Source: Streptosporangiales bacterium (lineage in GTDB: Bacteria; Actinomycetota; Actinomycetes; Streptosporangiales; WHST01). Taken from it: a stretch of 64,000 nt of DNA. A program made the translations under genes and the position numbers. Positions 40,364-47,931 of this stretch are shown piece by piece. The notes below the pieces were generated by a model. It was given only the letters and a program-made list of their open reading frames with translations, was not told the origin of the DNA and searched no databases. Where the stretch lies: assembly GCA_009379955.1 (NCBI GenBank), contig WHST01000001.1:115846-179845 (forward strand). Reading direction: 5' to 3'. How positions within the stretch are numbered: position 1 is the first letter of the stretch; each line of letters starts with the position of its first letter.

Positions 40364-41240
40364 GACACAGACACTCGGCACGATGACGGCTGCCGCCGAA
40401 GTGCCGGTCGTCACGGATCGCAGGCGCCGGCGCGGGTTCGGGGTGACGGGGTGGCTCGGCGCGGGCGTGCTCGCGGTCATCGCGATCGCCGCCGTCCTCG
40501 CACCACTCGTCACGCCGTACGGTCCCGTCGACCCGAGCGGCGGTGCGCTCGAGGCGCCGAACGGCACGCACTGGCTCGGCACCGACATGTACTCCAGGGA
40601 CACGTTCACCCGGATCGTGTACGGCGCGCGGGTGTCGATGAGCGTCGGCCTGCTCGTCACCGCCGTCACGTTCGTCCTCGGCATGGCGCTCGGCCTGATC
40701 TCCGGGTTCTTCGGCGGCTGGGTCGACGCCGTGATCGGACGCTGCACCGACGCCCTCCTCGCGTTGCCCGGCATCCTGATCGCGATCTCGATCGTCGCGG
40801 TGCTCGGCGCCGGCGTCGTCAAGGTCGCGATCGCGCTGGTGCTCGTGTACGTCCCGGTCATGCTGCGCATGGTGCGCGGCTCGACCATCGCCGTCCGGCA
40901 GCGACTGCATGTCCGGTCGGCGCGGGCGGCGGGAGCCGGACCGGTGCGGATCCTCGTCAGGCACATCGCGCCGTACGTCCTCGGCCCCGCGCTCGTGCAG
41001 GCGACGTTCGTCTTCGCGCACGCCGTGCTGTACGAGGCGTCCCTGAGCTTCCTCGGCCTCGGCGTGCAGCCCCCGACGCCGACGTGGGGGAACATGATCG
41101 CCGACGGCCTGGAGCACCTCAGCGCGAACCCGCTGCAGGTGGTCATCCCGAGCCTGGTCATCAGCGTGGTCGTGCTCGCGGTCAACCTCTTCGGCGACGC
41201 GCTGCGCGACGCGGTCGATCCCGAAGGCGCGACGCGATGA
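40356..41240 (+). CDS. Oligopeptide ABC transporter permease (OppC/DppC type)
   Basis: A 294-residue permease with the OppC pattern: a cytoplasmic N-terminus, a first helix at about 30-55, APNGTHWLGTDMYSRDTFTR before the core, and the EAA region SARAAGAGPVRILVRHIAPY. SFLGLGVQPPTPTWGNMI near the end is a family hallmark. Its stop lies in ATGA, which opens the 7-codon mini-ORF before the next ATPase gene. Confidence 0.93.
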   Translation: MAETQTLGTMTAAAEVPVVTDRRRRRGFGVTGWLGAGVLAVIAIAAVLAPLVTPYGPVDPSGGALEAPNGTHWLGTDMYSRDTFTRIVYGARVSMSVGLLVTAVTFVLGMALGLISGFFGGWVDAVIGRCTDALLALPGILIAISIVAVLGAGVVKVAIALVLVYVPVMLRMVRGSTIAVRQRLHVRSARAAGAGPVRILVRHIAPYVLGPALVQATFVFAHAVLYEASLSFLGLGVQPPTPTWGNMIADGLEHLSANPLQVVIPSLVISVVVLAVNLFGDALRDAVDPEGATR

Positions 41241-41260
41241 GCGGGCGCGTGGGCCAATGA
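41237..41260 (+). repeat. Truncated mini-ORF element remnant (oppC-oppD junction)
   Basis: The sequence from ATG 41237 to TGA 41260 encodes MSGRVGQ and stop. It begins inside the upstream stop (ATGA) and ends inside the next start (ATGA). Its last 20 bases match the right end of the element at 42288-42407 with one change, and SGRVG equals that element's C-terminus. I read it as an element copy that lost its middle. Confidence 0.55.
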
Positions 41261-42291
41261 GCGTCCCGACGGCGAACGACCCGGCGGCCACGGCCACCGG
41301 CCGAGCCGCGCCCGGCACGCTGCTCAGCGTCGCCGACCTGCACGTGACCTTCGGTAAGGGACCGGGTGCCGTCCACGCGGTGCGCGGCGTCGACCTCGAC
41401 GTCGACATCGGTGAGGCCGTCGGCGTCGTGGGGGAGTCGGGCTCGGGCAAGTCAGTCACCGGCAGAGCGGTCATGGGCATCCTCGACCCGCGCACCACGT
41501 CCGTCCGGTCGTCGCGCATGACGCTGAAGGGCGCGGAGCTGCCGCCGCCGAGCCGCGTGGGTGGCAAGCGGGTCAAGCGTCCCGTCGCGATGGTGTTCCA
41601 GAACCCGTTCACGTCGCTCAACCCGGTGTTCAAGGTGGGCACGCTGCTCTCCGAGGTCCTGCGCCGCAACAGGGGCATGAACAAGGCGCAGGCGCGGACC
41701 GAGTCGGTGCGCCTGCTCGACGCGGTACGCATCCCCGACGCGGCGTCGCGGCTGCGGAGCTATCCGCACGAGTTCTCCGGCGGCATGCAGCAGCGGATCG
41801 TCGTGGCAATGGCGCTCGCGCTCGAGCCGGAGCTGCTGATCGCCGACGAGCCCACCACCGCCCTCGACGTCACCGTGCAGGCGGAGATCGTCAACCTGCT
41901 GCGCGACCTGCAGGAGGAGCGGCGGATGGGCGTGGTGTTCATCAGCCACGACCTCGGTCTGGTCTCCGACTTCGCCACGCGGGTGTACGTCATGTACGCG
42001 GGCAGGATCGCGGAGGACGGCGGCCGCGAGGTCATGACCGGAGGCCGGCATCCGTACACCCGCGGGCTGGTCGCGTCGGTGCCGTCGGTCGCGCAGCGGC
42101 AGGACAGGTTGCGGACGATCCCCGGCACACCGCCGCTCGCGGGACGCTACCCGGACGGCTGCGCCTTCCATCCGCGGTGCCCGTACGCGACGGACGTCTG
42201 CCGCACCGACGACCCCGAGCGGCAGGTGCTCGGCGAGGGACACCATGCCGCCTGCCACCACGTCCACGAGCTGCCGGAGGTGGGCCGATGA
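41257..42291 (+). CDS. Oligopeptide ABC transporter ATP-binding protein (OppD/DppD type)
   Basis: A 344-residue ATPase with Walker A GESGSGKSVT, signature FSGGMQQRIVVAMAL, Walker B LLIADEPTTALDVT and the H-loop ISHDLGLVSD. The C-terminal oligopeptide transporter extension contains CAFHPRCPYATDVCR, the cysteine-rich segment that binds an iron-sulfur cluster in related DppD/OppD proteins. ATG 41257 lies in ATGA of the mini-ORF stop. Confidence 0.94.
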   Translation: MSVPTANDPAATATGRAAPGTLLSVADLHVTFGKGPGAVHAVRGVDLDVDIGEAVGVVGESGSGKSVTGRAVMGILDPRTTSVRSSRMTLKGAELPPPSRVGGKRVKRPVAMVFQNPFTSLNPVFKVGTLLSEVLRRNRGMNKAQARTESVRLLDAVRIPDAASRLRSYPHEFSGGMQQRIVVAMALALEPELLIADEPTTALDVTVQAEIVNLLRDLQEERRMGVVFISHDLGLVSDFATRVYVMYAGRIAEDGGREVMTGGRHPYTRGLVASVPSVAQRQDRLRTIPGTPPLAGRYPDGCAFHPRCPYATDVCRTDDPERQVLGEGHHAACHHVHELPEVGR

Positions 42292-42407
42292 GCGCAGGAG
42301 CTGAGGAACGAGCCGCAGGTAGGGGTCGCGACGCATGTCGGACTGAGCAGGGCATTGTCGCGGCGCCTGCCGGAGGCGAGCGACGAAGCGGGCGCGTGGG
42401 CCGATGA
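42288..42407 (+). repeat. Intercalated mini-ORF repeat element, copy 2 (oppD-oppF junction)
   Basis: 120 bases lie between two ATGA overlaps: ATG 42288 sits in the oppD stop, and the mini-ORF stop at 42405-42407 sits in the oppF start. It would encode 39 residues starting MSAGAEERAAGRGRD and ending GERRSGRVGR, matching copy 1 (8838-8954). GTGGGCCGATGAGCGCAGG occurs at both borders (about 42280-42298 and 42396-42414). No ribosome-binding site or promoter of its own is evident. Confidence 0.7.
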
Positions 42408-43423
42408 GCGCAGGGACGCAAGTGGCGAGCGAGACGGTGCTGCGGGTCACCGACCTGGAGAAGACGTACCGGCCGCGGGGGATCGGCGGCCTCGGCAGGC
42501 AGGGTGTCCGCGCGGTCGCCGGCGTCTCGTTCGAGCTGCGGCGCGGCGAGACGCTCGCGGTCGTCGGCGAGTCGGGCTGCGGCAAGAGCAGCGTCGCCAA
42601 CGCCGTCCTGCAGCTCGACCCGCCGACCGGCGGCAAGGTCGAGTTCCTCGGCCGCGACCTCGCGACGCTCTCGCAGCGGCAGCTCAGCGGGGTGCGGCGC
42701 GAGCTCCAGGTCGTGTTCCAGGACCCGTACGCGTCGCTGAACAACCGGATGCGGGTCGGTCAGCTGGTCGCGGAGCCCCTGCACATCCACCACAGGTCGA
42801 TGCCCGCCAAGGAGCGGTTGGCGCGCGTGAAGGACGTGCTCGACAAGGTCGGGCTGCGCGACATCGACCTCGACAGGTACCCGCAGTCGTTCTCCGGCGG
42901 GCAGCGGCAGCGCCTCGGCATCGCCCGCGCGATCATCGTCGACCCGACCGTGGTCGTCTGCGACGAGGCGGTGTCCGCGCTCGACGTGTCCGTCCAGGCG
43001 CAGGTGCTCAACCTGCTCGCCGACCTGCAGCGCGACCACCGGCTCGCGTACCTGTTCATCACCCATGACCTCGGCGTGGTGCGGCAGATCGCCGACCGGG
43101 TCGCCGTGATGTACCTCGGTCGGTTCGTCGAGGTGGGCGACGCCGGCGAGGTCTTCGAGAACCCGCGGCACCCGTACACCCGTGCGCTGCTCGACGCCGT
43201 GCCGGGGCAGGGCCGTACCGAGCGGTTCGAGGCGAGCGGCGACGTCCCCGACCCGCGGGCGATCCCGTCCGGCTGCCCGTTCCACCCGCGCTGCCCGGCC
43301 CGCCGCGAGGAGCTGTGCGACACCGACCGTCCGGCACTCGACGAGCTCGGCGACACCGGCCGACTCGTCGCGTGCCACTACCCATTGCCGCTCGCGGACG
43401 CGGAGGTGAACGGAGCCCGATGA
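42404..43423 (+). CDS. Oligopeptide ABC transporter ATP-binding protein (OppF/DppF type)
   Basis: A 339-residue ATPase with Walker A GESGCGKSSV, QVVFQDPYASLNNRMRV at the Q-loop, signature FSGGQRQRLGIARAI, Walker B VVVCDEAVSALDVS and the H-loop ITHDLGVVRQ. The C-terminal CPFHPRCPARREELC is the oligopeptide-type cysteine segment. It pairs with the OppD-type ATPase to power the importer. Its stop opens the next mini-ORF (ATGA at 43420). Confidence 0.94.
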   Translation: MSAGTQVASETVLRVTDLEKTYRPRGIGGLGRQGVRAVAGVSFELRRGETLAVVGESGCGKSSVANAVLQLDPPTGGKVEFLGRDLATLSQRQLSGVRRELQVVFQDPYASLNNRMRVGQLVAEPLHIHHRSMPAKERLARVKDVLDKVGLRDIDLDRYPQSFSGGQRQRLGIARAIIVDPTVVVCDEAVSALDVSVQAQVLNLLADLQRDHRLAYLFITHDLGVVRQIADRVAVMYLGRFVEVGDAGEVFENPRHPYTRALLDAVPGQGRTERFEASGDVPDPRAIPSGCPFHPRCPARREELCDTDRPALDELGDTGRLVACHYPLPLADAEVNGAR

Positions 43424-43530
43424 CCGTGCTTCCCGCCGCCCTCCGCCACTCCGCTCCTCGCTCCGTGGGTGCGCGGTCACTCCTGGCGCTCCGGTCCGCT
43501 GCGATGCTCATTTTGGAGGACGGCTCGTGA
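43420..43530 (+). CDS. Intercalated 36-residue mini-ORF (oppF to cyclodeaminase junction)
   Basis: ATG 43420 lies in the oppF stop (ATGA) and TGA 43528-43530 overlaps the GTG start of the next gene (GTGA). The 36-residue product begins MTVLPAALRHSAPRSVGARS and ends MLILEDGS; it resembles no family I recognise. GGAGGA at 43515-43520 inside it is a good ribosome-binding site for the next gene. The sequence differs from the other elements but has the same layout. It may be spacer sequence rather than a working gene. Confidence 0.45.
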   Translation: MTVLPAALRHSAPRSVGARSLLALRSAAMLILEDGS

Positions 43531-44495
43531 CTCTGTTGCTGACCGAGGACGACGTCACGGCGGTCGTCACGTACGAGGGCCTGCATGCGGCGATGGAGCG
43601 CGCCCTGGGCGACTGGCACCGCGCCGGCGTGCAGCACCACCCGCGGGTCAGGGTGTCGAGCGGGGGCGCGGGTCTCAACGTCCTCGCGGGAGCCGACGCC
43701 GTTGCCGGCTACGTGGGGGTGAAGGCGTACGGCGCGCGCGGCGGCGGCCGCGACCACATCGTCCTGCTGTACGGCGACACGACGGGCGACCTCGAGGCGG
43801 TCGTCGCGGCACGGGAGCTCGGCGCGCTGCGCACCGGCGTCGCGTCCGCCGTGGCGACGCGCCACCTGCACGGTGACACCACCGTGCTCGGGCTGGTCGG
43901 TTCGGGACAGCAGGCCGTGACCCAGGCGCTCGCGCTCGCGTCGGACAACCCGGGGCTGGCCGAGATCAGGGTGGCGAGCCGCACGCCGGAGAACAGGGAA
44001 CGTTGTGCTGCCGAGCTCGCCGACCGGCTGCGCGGACACGGGTGCGCCGTCAGCGCGGTCTACGACACGGCCCCGGCATGCGACGGCGCCGACGTCGTGT
44101 GCACGGCCACCACGTCCGCCGTCCCGGTGCTCGACTCCGGCCACGTCGCCCCCGGCACGCACGTCAACGCGGCGGGCTCCAACAGCCTCACCCGGGTCGA
44201 GATCGACCCGGCACTCGTCCGCAGGTCCGCGGTCGTCGTCGACTCCCGCGACCAGGCGCGCCTGGAGGCGGGTGACCTGCTCGCGCACGTGGAGTCGGGA
44301 CGCCTCGACTGGCGACAGCTGCCCGAGCTCGGCGAGGTGGTCGCCGGCACGCGCGGACCGCTGCCCGTCTCGGCCGAGACCGACCTGACCCTCTTCGAGT
44401 CCCTCGGCATCGGCATCTTCGACGTCACCGCCGCCGCGTTCGCGCTCGCCGAGGCGCGCGAGCGCGGCCTCGGCACCCGGATCGACCTGTCCTGA
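43527..44495 (+). CDS. Ornithine cyclodeaminase / mu-crystallin family protein
   Basis: A 322-residue NAD(P)-binding protein with the Rossmann motif GLVGSGQQAVTQALAL and the family segments GVKAYGARGGG, RTGVASAVATRHL, VCTATTSAVPVL and HVNAAGSNSLTRVEID. Members deaminate ornithine, or oxidise or reduce imino and amino acids; the exact reaction is not predictable. GTG 43527 overlaps the mini-ORF stop. Next to the importer and peptidases it may act on a released amino acid. Confidence 0.87.
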   Translation: MTLLLTEDDVTAVVTYEGLHAAMERALGDWHRAGVQHHPRVRVSSGGAGLNVLAGADAVAGYVGVKAYGARGGGRDHIVLLYGDTTGDLEAVVAARELGALRTGVASAVATRHLHGDTTVLGLVGSGQQAVTQALALASDNPGLAEIRVASRTPENRERCAAELADRLRGHGCAVSAVYDTAPACDGADVVCTATTSAVPVLDSGHVAPGTHVNAAGSNSLTRVEIDPALVRRSAVVVDSRDQARLEAGDLLAHVESGRLDWRQLPELGEVVAGTRGPLPVSAETDLTLFESLGIGIFDVTAAAFALAEARERGLGTRIDLS

Positions 44496-44549
44496 TCCAC
44501 CTGTCCCGACACCGAGCCGCCCGCGACGCGGGTGCGAAAGGAACGACAC

Positions 44550-45734
44550 ATGGCAGACGTCGCGGAGCCGGCCGGCAACTATCCGTACCTCGCCGACGGC
44601 GGCGCCGGCATCGGGCTCGCGGACGACCTCGTCACGGTGTCGCGGTACGGCGAGGACGTCGGTGAGGCGACGAGGTCCCGTGCGGAGAAGCTCCTGGCGA
44701 GCGCGCCGGCGGTCTCGTTGCACGAGCACCCCACCCGGCTGCCGGATCCGCTGACGGCGGAGACCTGGCGCGCGTTCCGCGAGTCGGCGCGCGCGTACCT
44801 CGGGTTCCGCGGGCTCGCCGCGAGCGGGATGTCGGCGGTGTTCTGCAACGCCTGGTCGTTCGCACCCGCTGCGGACGTACGGGCGTTCCTCGCCAGGACG
44901 CGCGCCGACATCGCGCACCACGACGGCTTCTTCACGGGGGAGAGCGCCGGCGACCTCGACCGCACGCGCGGCACCGGGGGAGCGGACGGTGTTGCGCTCT
45001 ACGGGTCGCTGGAGTCGGCGACGGCGTTCGCCGACGACCTCGACGCGTGGGAGGAGCTGTACGGCCTCGGCGTGCGGATGGCCGGGCTCTGCTACAACGA
45101 CGGCAACGCGTTCGGCCAGGGGCTCGCGGCGGGAGACGGCGACGAGGGACTGACCGCGCAGGGTCGCGCCTTCGTCGACCTGGCCGGCCGGCTCGGCATC
45201 ATCGTCGACCTCGGCCACGTCGGCGACCGCACCAGCCTCGACACCATCGAGGCCAGCGACGGGCCCGTGGTGATCAGTCACGCGGGCGCGCGTGCGTTGT
45301 GGCCCACGCCGCGGATGAAGCCGGACGGCGTCCTGCGCGCGCTCGCCGACAAGGGCGGCGTGCTCGGGGTGTCCGCGGCGCCGAACACCACCCGCAGCGG
45401 CGACCATCCGGAGCACTCGATCGCGTCGTTCGTCGACCACCTGACGTACGCGGTGGAGCTGATGGGCATCAATCACGTCGGGCTCGGTCCCGACACCATG
45501 TTCGGCCACCATGCCGGCATCCACGCGCTCGGTCGCGGTGACGGCGACAAGCAGTGGGGCAAGCACTCAGGGCGCGAGTCCGGTGGCCTCGTCGAGCACG
45601 TCGACGGCGTCGAGAACCCGCGGGAGTGCTTCGTCAACGTGGCGTCGTGGCTGGTCGACGCGGGCTGGTCGGACGACGACGTCCTCGCCGTACTCGGTGG
45701 CAACGCACGACGTGTGATGGAGGCAGTACTGTGA
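44550..45734 (+). CDS. M19 (renal dipeptidase-type) amidohydrolase, paralogue 1
   Basis: M19 enzymes hydrolyse dipeptides, often with a D-residue at the C-terminal side, using two zinc ions. ATG 44550 follows AAAGGAACGACAC; 394 residues. LYGLGVRMAGLCYNDGNAFG, VDLGHVGDRTSL (His), VVISHAGARALW (His) and NHVGLGPDTMFG match M19. The first motif is LHEHP (H58, H60) where M19 normally has HxD, so a ligand Asp appears replaced by His. It overlaps paralogue 2 by four bases (GTGA). Confidence 0.87.
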   Translation: MADVAEPAGNYPYLADGGAGIGLADDLVTVSRYGEDVGEATRSRAEKLLASAPAVSLHEHPTRLPDPLTAETWRAFRESARAYLGFRGLAASGMSAVFCNAWSFAPAADVRAFLARTRADIAHHDGFFTGESAGDLDRTRGTGGADGVALYGSLESATAFADDLDAWEELYGLGVRMAGLCYNDGNAFGQGLAAGDGDEGLTAQGRAFVDLAGRLGIIVDLGHVGDRTSLDTIEASDGPVVISHAGARALWPTPRMKPDGVLRALADKGGVLGVSAAPNTTRSGDHPEHSIASFVDHLTYAVELMGINHVGLGPDTMFGHHAGIHALGRGDGDKQWGKHSGRESGGLVEHVDGVENPRECFVNVASWLVDAGWSDDDVLAVLGGNARRVMEAVL

Positions 45735-46867
45735 AGGCGTACGACCATCTGCTCGACTACTCCCCGGCGGTCGACCTCGCCGACGACACGCTCGTCGTAT
45801 CGGCGTACACCGCCGGCGTCGACCGTGGCGACGAGCGGCTGCGCAGGCTCATGGCGCAGGCACCGGCGATCTCGCTGCACGACCACCCGTTCCGCTACCC
45901 CGTGCCACTCAACAACGAGACGTGGGCGCGCTGGCGTGCCGGCCGGCGGATGGAGCTCGCATACGACGGGCTCGCCGAGTCCGGGATGCGCGCGGTCGTG
46001 AGCTGCACCAACTCCTGGCACTCCGCGGACGAGGTCATGCAGATCATGGCGCGGGTTCGTGGCGACGTCGTGGGGCGTGACGGCTTCCACGTCGTCGACG
46101 CGTTCAGCGACCTCGACAGGGAGGGGTCGCTCGGGATCGTGCTCGGCCTGGAGTCGATGACCTGGTTCGCGCACGACCTGTCCAGCGTCGAGTTCCTCTA
46201 CGGCCTCGGCGTGCGCGTTGGCGGCCTGATCTACAGCGACGGCAACGTCCTCGGCGCGGGCCTCAGCTCGGCGACGGACGAGGGGCTGACGAGCCAGGGT
46301 CGGGCGTTCGTCAAGGAGATGAACGCGCTCGGCATGGTGGTCGACCTCGCGCACGCCGGCGACCGGACGACGCTCGACGCGATCGAGGTCTCCGAGGTGC
46401 CGGTGCTCGTCAGCCACGCGGGCGCACGCGGGCTCTGGCCGACGGCCCGGATGAAGCCCGACGACGTCATCCGGGCGCTGGTCGACGCCGGCGGGCTGAT
46501 CGGCGTCGAGGCGGCGCCCAACACGACCTGCAGCCCGAAGCGGGAACGCCACGACCTCGACGCGGTGCTCGACCACATCGACCACCTGGCGGAGCTCGCT
46601 GGTGTCACGAACGTCGCACTCGGACCCGACGTGATGTACGGCAGGCACCACGAGCTGCACGCGATCCGCGCGGCGAGCACCGGCGGTAACGCGCCCACCG
46701 GCGACGTTGCTCAGGAACGGGTCTCCTTCGCCGACGGTGTCGAGAACCCCACCGAGGCGTGCTGGAACATCACCGCGGGGCTGGTCGACCGCGGCTGGGC
46801 GGACGACGACATCCTCGCCGTGCTCGGCGCCAACGCGCTCCGCGTCCTTGAGCAGATCCTGCGCTAG
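45731..46867 (+). CDS. M19 (renal dipeptidase-type) amidohydrolase, paralogue 2
   Basis: A 378-residue paralogue of the preceding gene with the same layout: ISLHDHPFRYP (H50, H52) at the first metal motif, GLESMTWFAHD, LYGLGVRVGGLIYSDGN, VDLAHAGDRTTL, VLVSHAGARGLW and NVALGPDVMYG. The HxD motif is again HxH. Two adjacent divergent copies suggest a duplication with different substrate preference, or a heteromeric enzyme. GTG 45731 overlaps the previous stop. Confidence 0.87.
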   Translation: MKAYDHLLDYSPAVDLADDTLVVSAYTAGVDRGDERLRRLMAQAPAISLHDHPFRYPVPLNNETWARWRAGRRMELAYDGLAESGMRAVVSCTNSWHSADEVMQIMARVRGDVVGRDGFHVVDAFSDLDREGSLGIVLGLESMTWFAHDLSSVEFLYGLGVRVGGLIYSDGNVLGAGLSSATDEGLTSQGRAFVKEMNALGMVVDLAHAGDRTTLDAIEVSEVPVLVSHAGARGLWPTARMKPDDVIRALVDAGGLIGVEAAPNTTCSPKRERHDLDAVLDHIDHLAELAGVTNVALGPDVMYGRHHELHAIRAASTGGNAPTGDVAQERVSFADGVENPTEACWNITAGLVDRGWADDDILAVLGANALRVLEQILR

Positions 46868-46875
46868 GGGCCACG

Positions 46876-47931
46876 ATGCGCATCAGAGCCGCCGGTGACA
46901 CGGTCCTCACCCATCCGCTCGCCGGGCCTACCGGCGCCGACAGCGCGCTCGGCCTGCTGGCCGACGCCGACGTGAGCTTCGCCAACCTGGAGGTGACGCT
47001 CACGGACTCCGGCCACCCGGCCGAGAAGGTGAGCGTGCTGCGCGCCGATCCCACGACGATCGCCGAGTACGCACGGCTGGGCGTCGACGCCTGGTCGATC
47101 GCGACCAACCACGCGCTCGACTACGGCGTCGACGGGCTGCGCAGCACGATGGCGCTGCTGCGCTCGCACGGCATGCCGTTCGCGGGCGCGGGCGAGGACA
47201 TCGACGCGGCGGTCGCTCCGGTGTACGTCGACGCCCGCAGCGGGGAGCGCGTCGGGTTCCTCAACTTCTGCTCGGTGCTGCCGCCGGGTGCGCGAGCCAC
47301 GTCGCAGCGTCCCGGACTCGCGCCGATCCGTGTCGGCCAGAGTTACGAGTTCGACGGCGTACGGCTCGACGAGCAGCCGGGCTCGCCGCCGACCGTGCAC
47401 ACCTGGGCGCAGGAGACCGACGTCCTCCGTGCGGAGGACGCGGTCGCCCGTACCGCGCGTGACTGCGACGTCGTGGTGGTCGCCCTGCACTGGGGCGTGC
47501 CGTGGTGCTTCCTGCCCGCCAACCAGGGGCCGCTCGCGGAGTACCAGCAGCCGCTCGGCCGCAGGCTGGTCGACGCGGGCGCGCGCGTCGTCATCGGCCA
47601 CCACGCCCACGCGCTGCAGCCGGTCGAGTTCCACGGGGTCGGGGTGATCCTGTACTCGACGGGCAACTTCGCGTTCCACGACACCGAGGCGCTGCCCGCG
47701 GTGGACCGGCGGATCACGCCGGCGCTGAAGCCGGTGCTGCGCGGCGGGCCGTGGTTCGAGTCCGCGGTGTTCGAGGTGGTGCTCGACGACGACGCCGTCG
47801 CCGTGAACCCGATCCCGATCGAGCTCGACGCGCACGGCGAGCCGATGCATGCGCGACCCGACGTCGCGCGGCGCATCCGCGACTACCTGTCCGAGTCGAC
47901 CACACCACAGAAGGAGATGACGCGTCCGTGA
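46876..47931 (+). CDS. CapA-family metallophosphoesterase-like protein
   Basis: A 351-residue protein of the poly-gamma-glutamate CapA fold. AAGDTVLTHPLAG opens the domain, FANLEVTLTDSG is the NxE motif, ATNHALDYG the NHxxD motif, and VIGHHAHALQPVEFH and YSTGNFAFHD follow. It begins directly in the domain with no membrane anchor, unlike classical CapA, so it is probably cytosolic. The role here is unknown. The last codons overlap the next gene's start (GTGA). Confidence 0.85.
   Translation: MRIRAAGDTVLTHPLAGPTGADSALGLLADADVSFANLEVTLTDSGHPAEKVSVLRADPTTIAEYARLGVDAWSIATNHALDYGVDGLRSTMALLRSHGMPFAGAGEDIDAAVAPVYVDARSGERVGFLNFCSVLPPGARATSQRPGLAPIRVGQSYEFDGVRLDEQPGSPPTVHTWAQETDVLRAEDAVARTARDCDVVVVALHWGVPWCFLPANQGPLAEYQQPLGRRLVDAGARVVIGHHAHALQPVEFHGVGVILYSTGNFAFHDTEALPAVDRRITPALKPVLRGGPWFESAVFEVVLDDDAVAVNPIPIELDAHGEPMHARPDVARRIRDYLSESTTPQKEMTRP

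Noticed and set aside
37673..41257. 1194-codon minus-strand frame opposite the importer genes
   Set aside because: Antisense of the binding protein and permease genes, which have full family motifs. The minus frame is low complexity and without domains.
39419..43423. Reading the importer plus C45 enzyme as a beta-lactam biosynthetic cluster
   Set aside because: C45 resembles isopenicillin N acyltransferase only at family level. No NRPS, IPNS or epimerase genes are present, so import and catabolism fits better.
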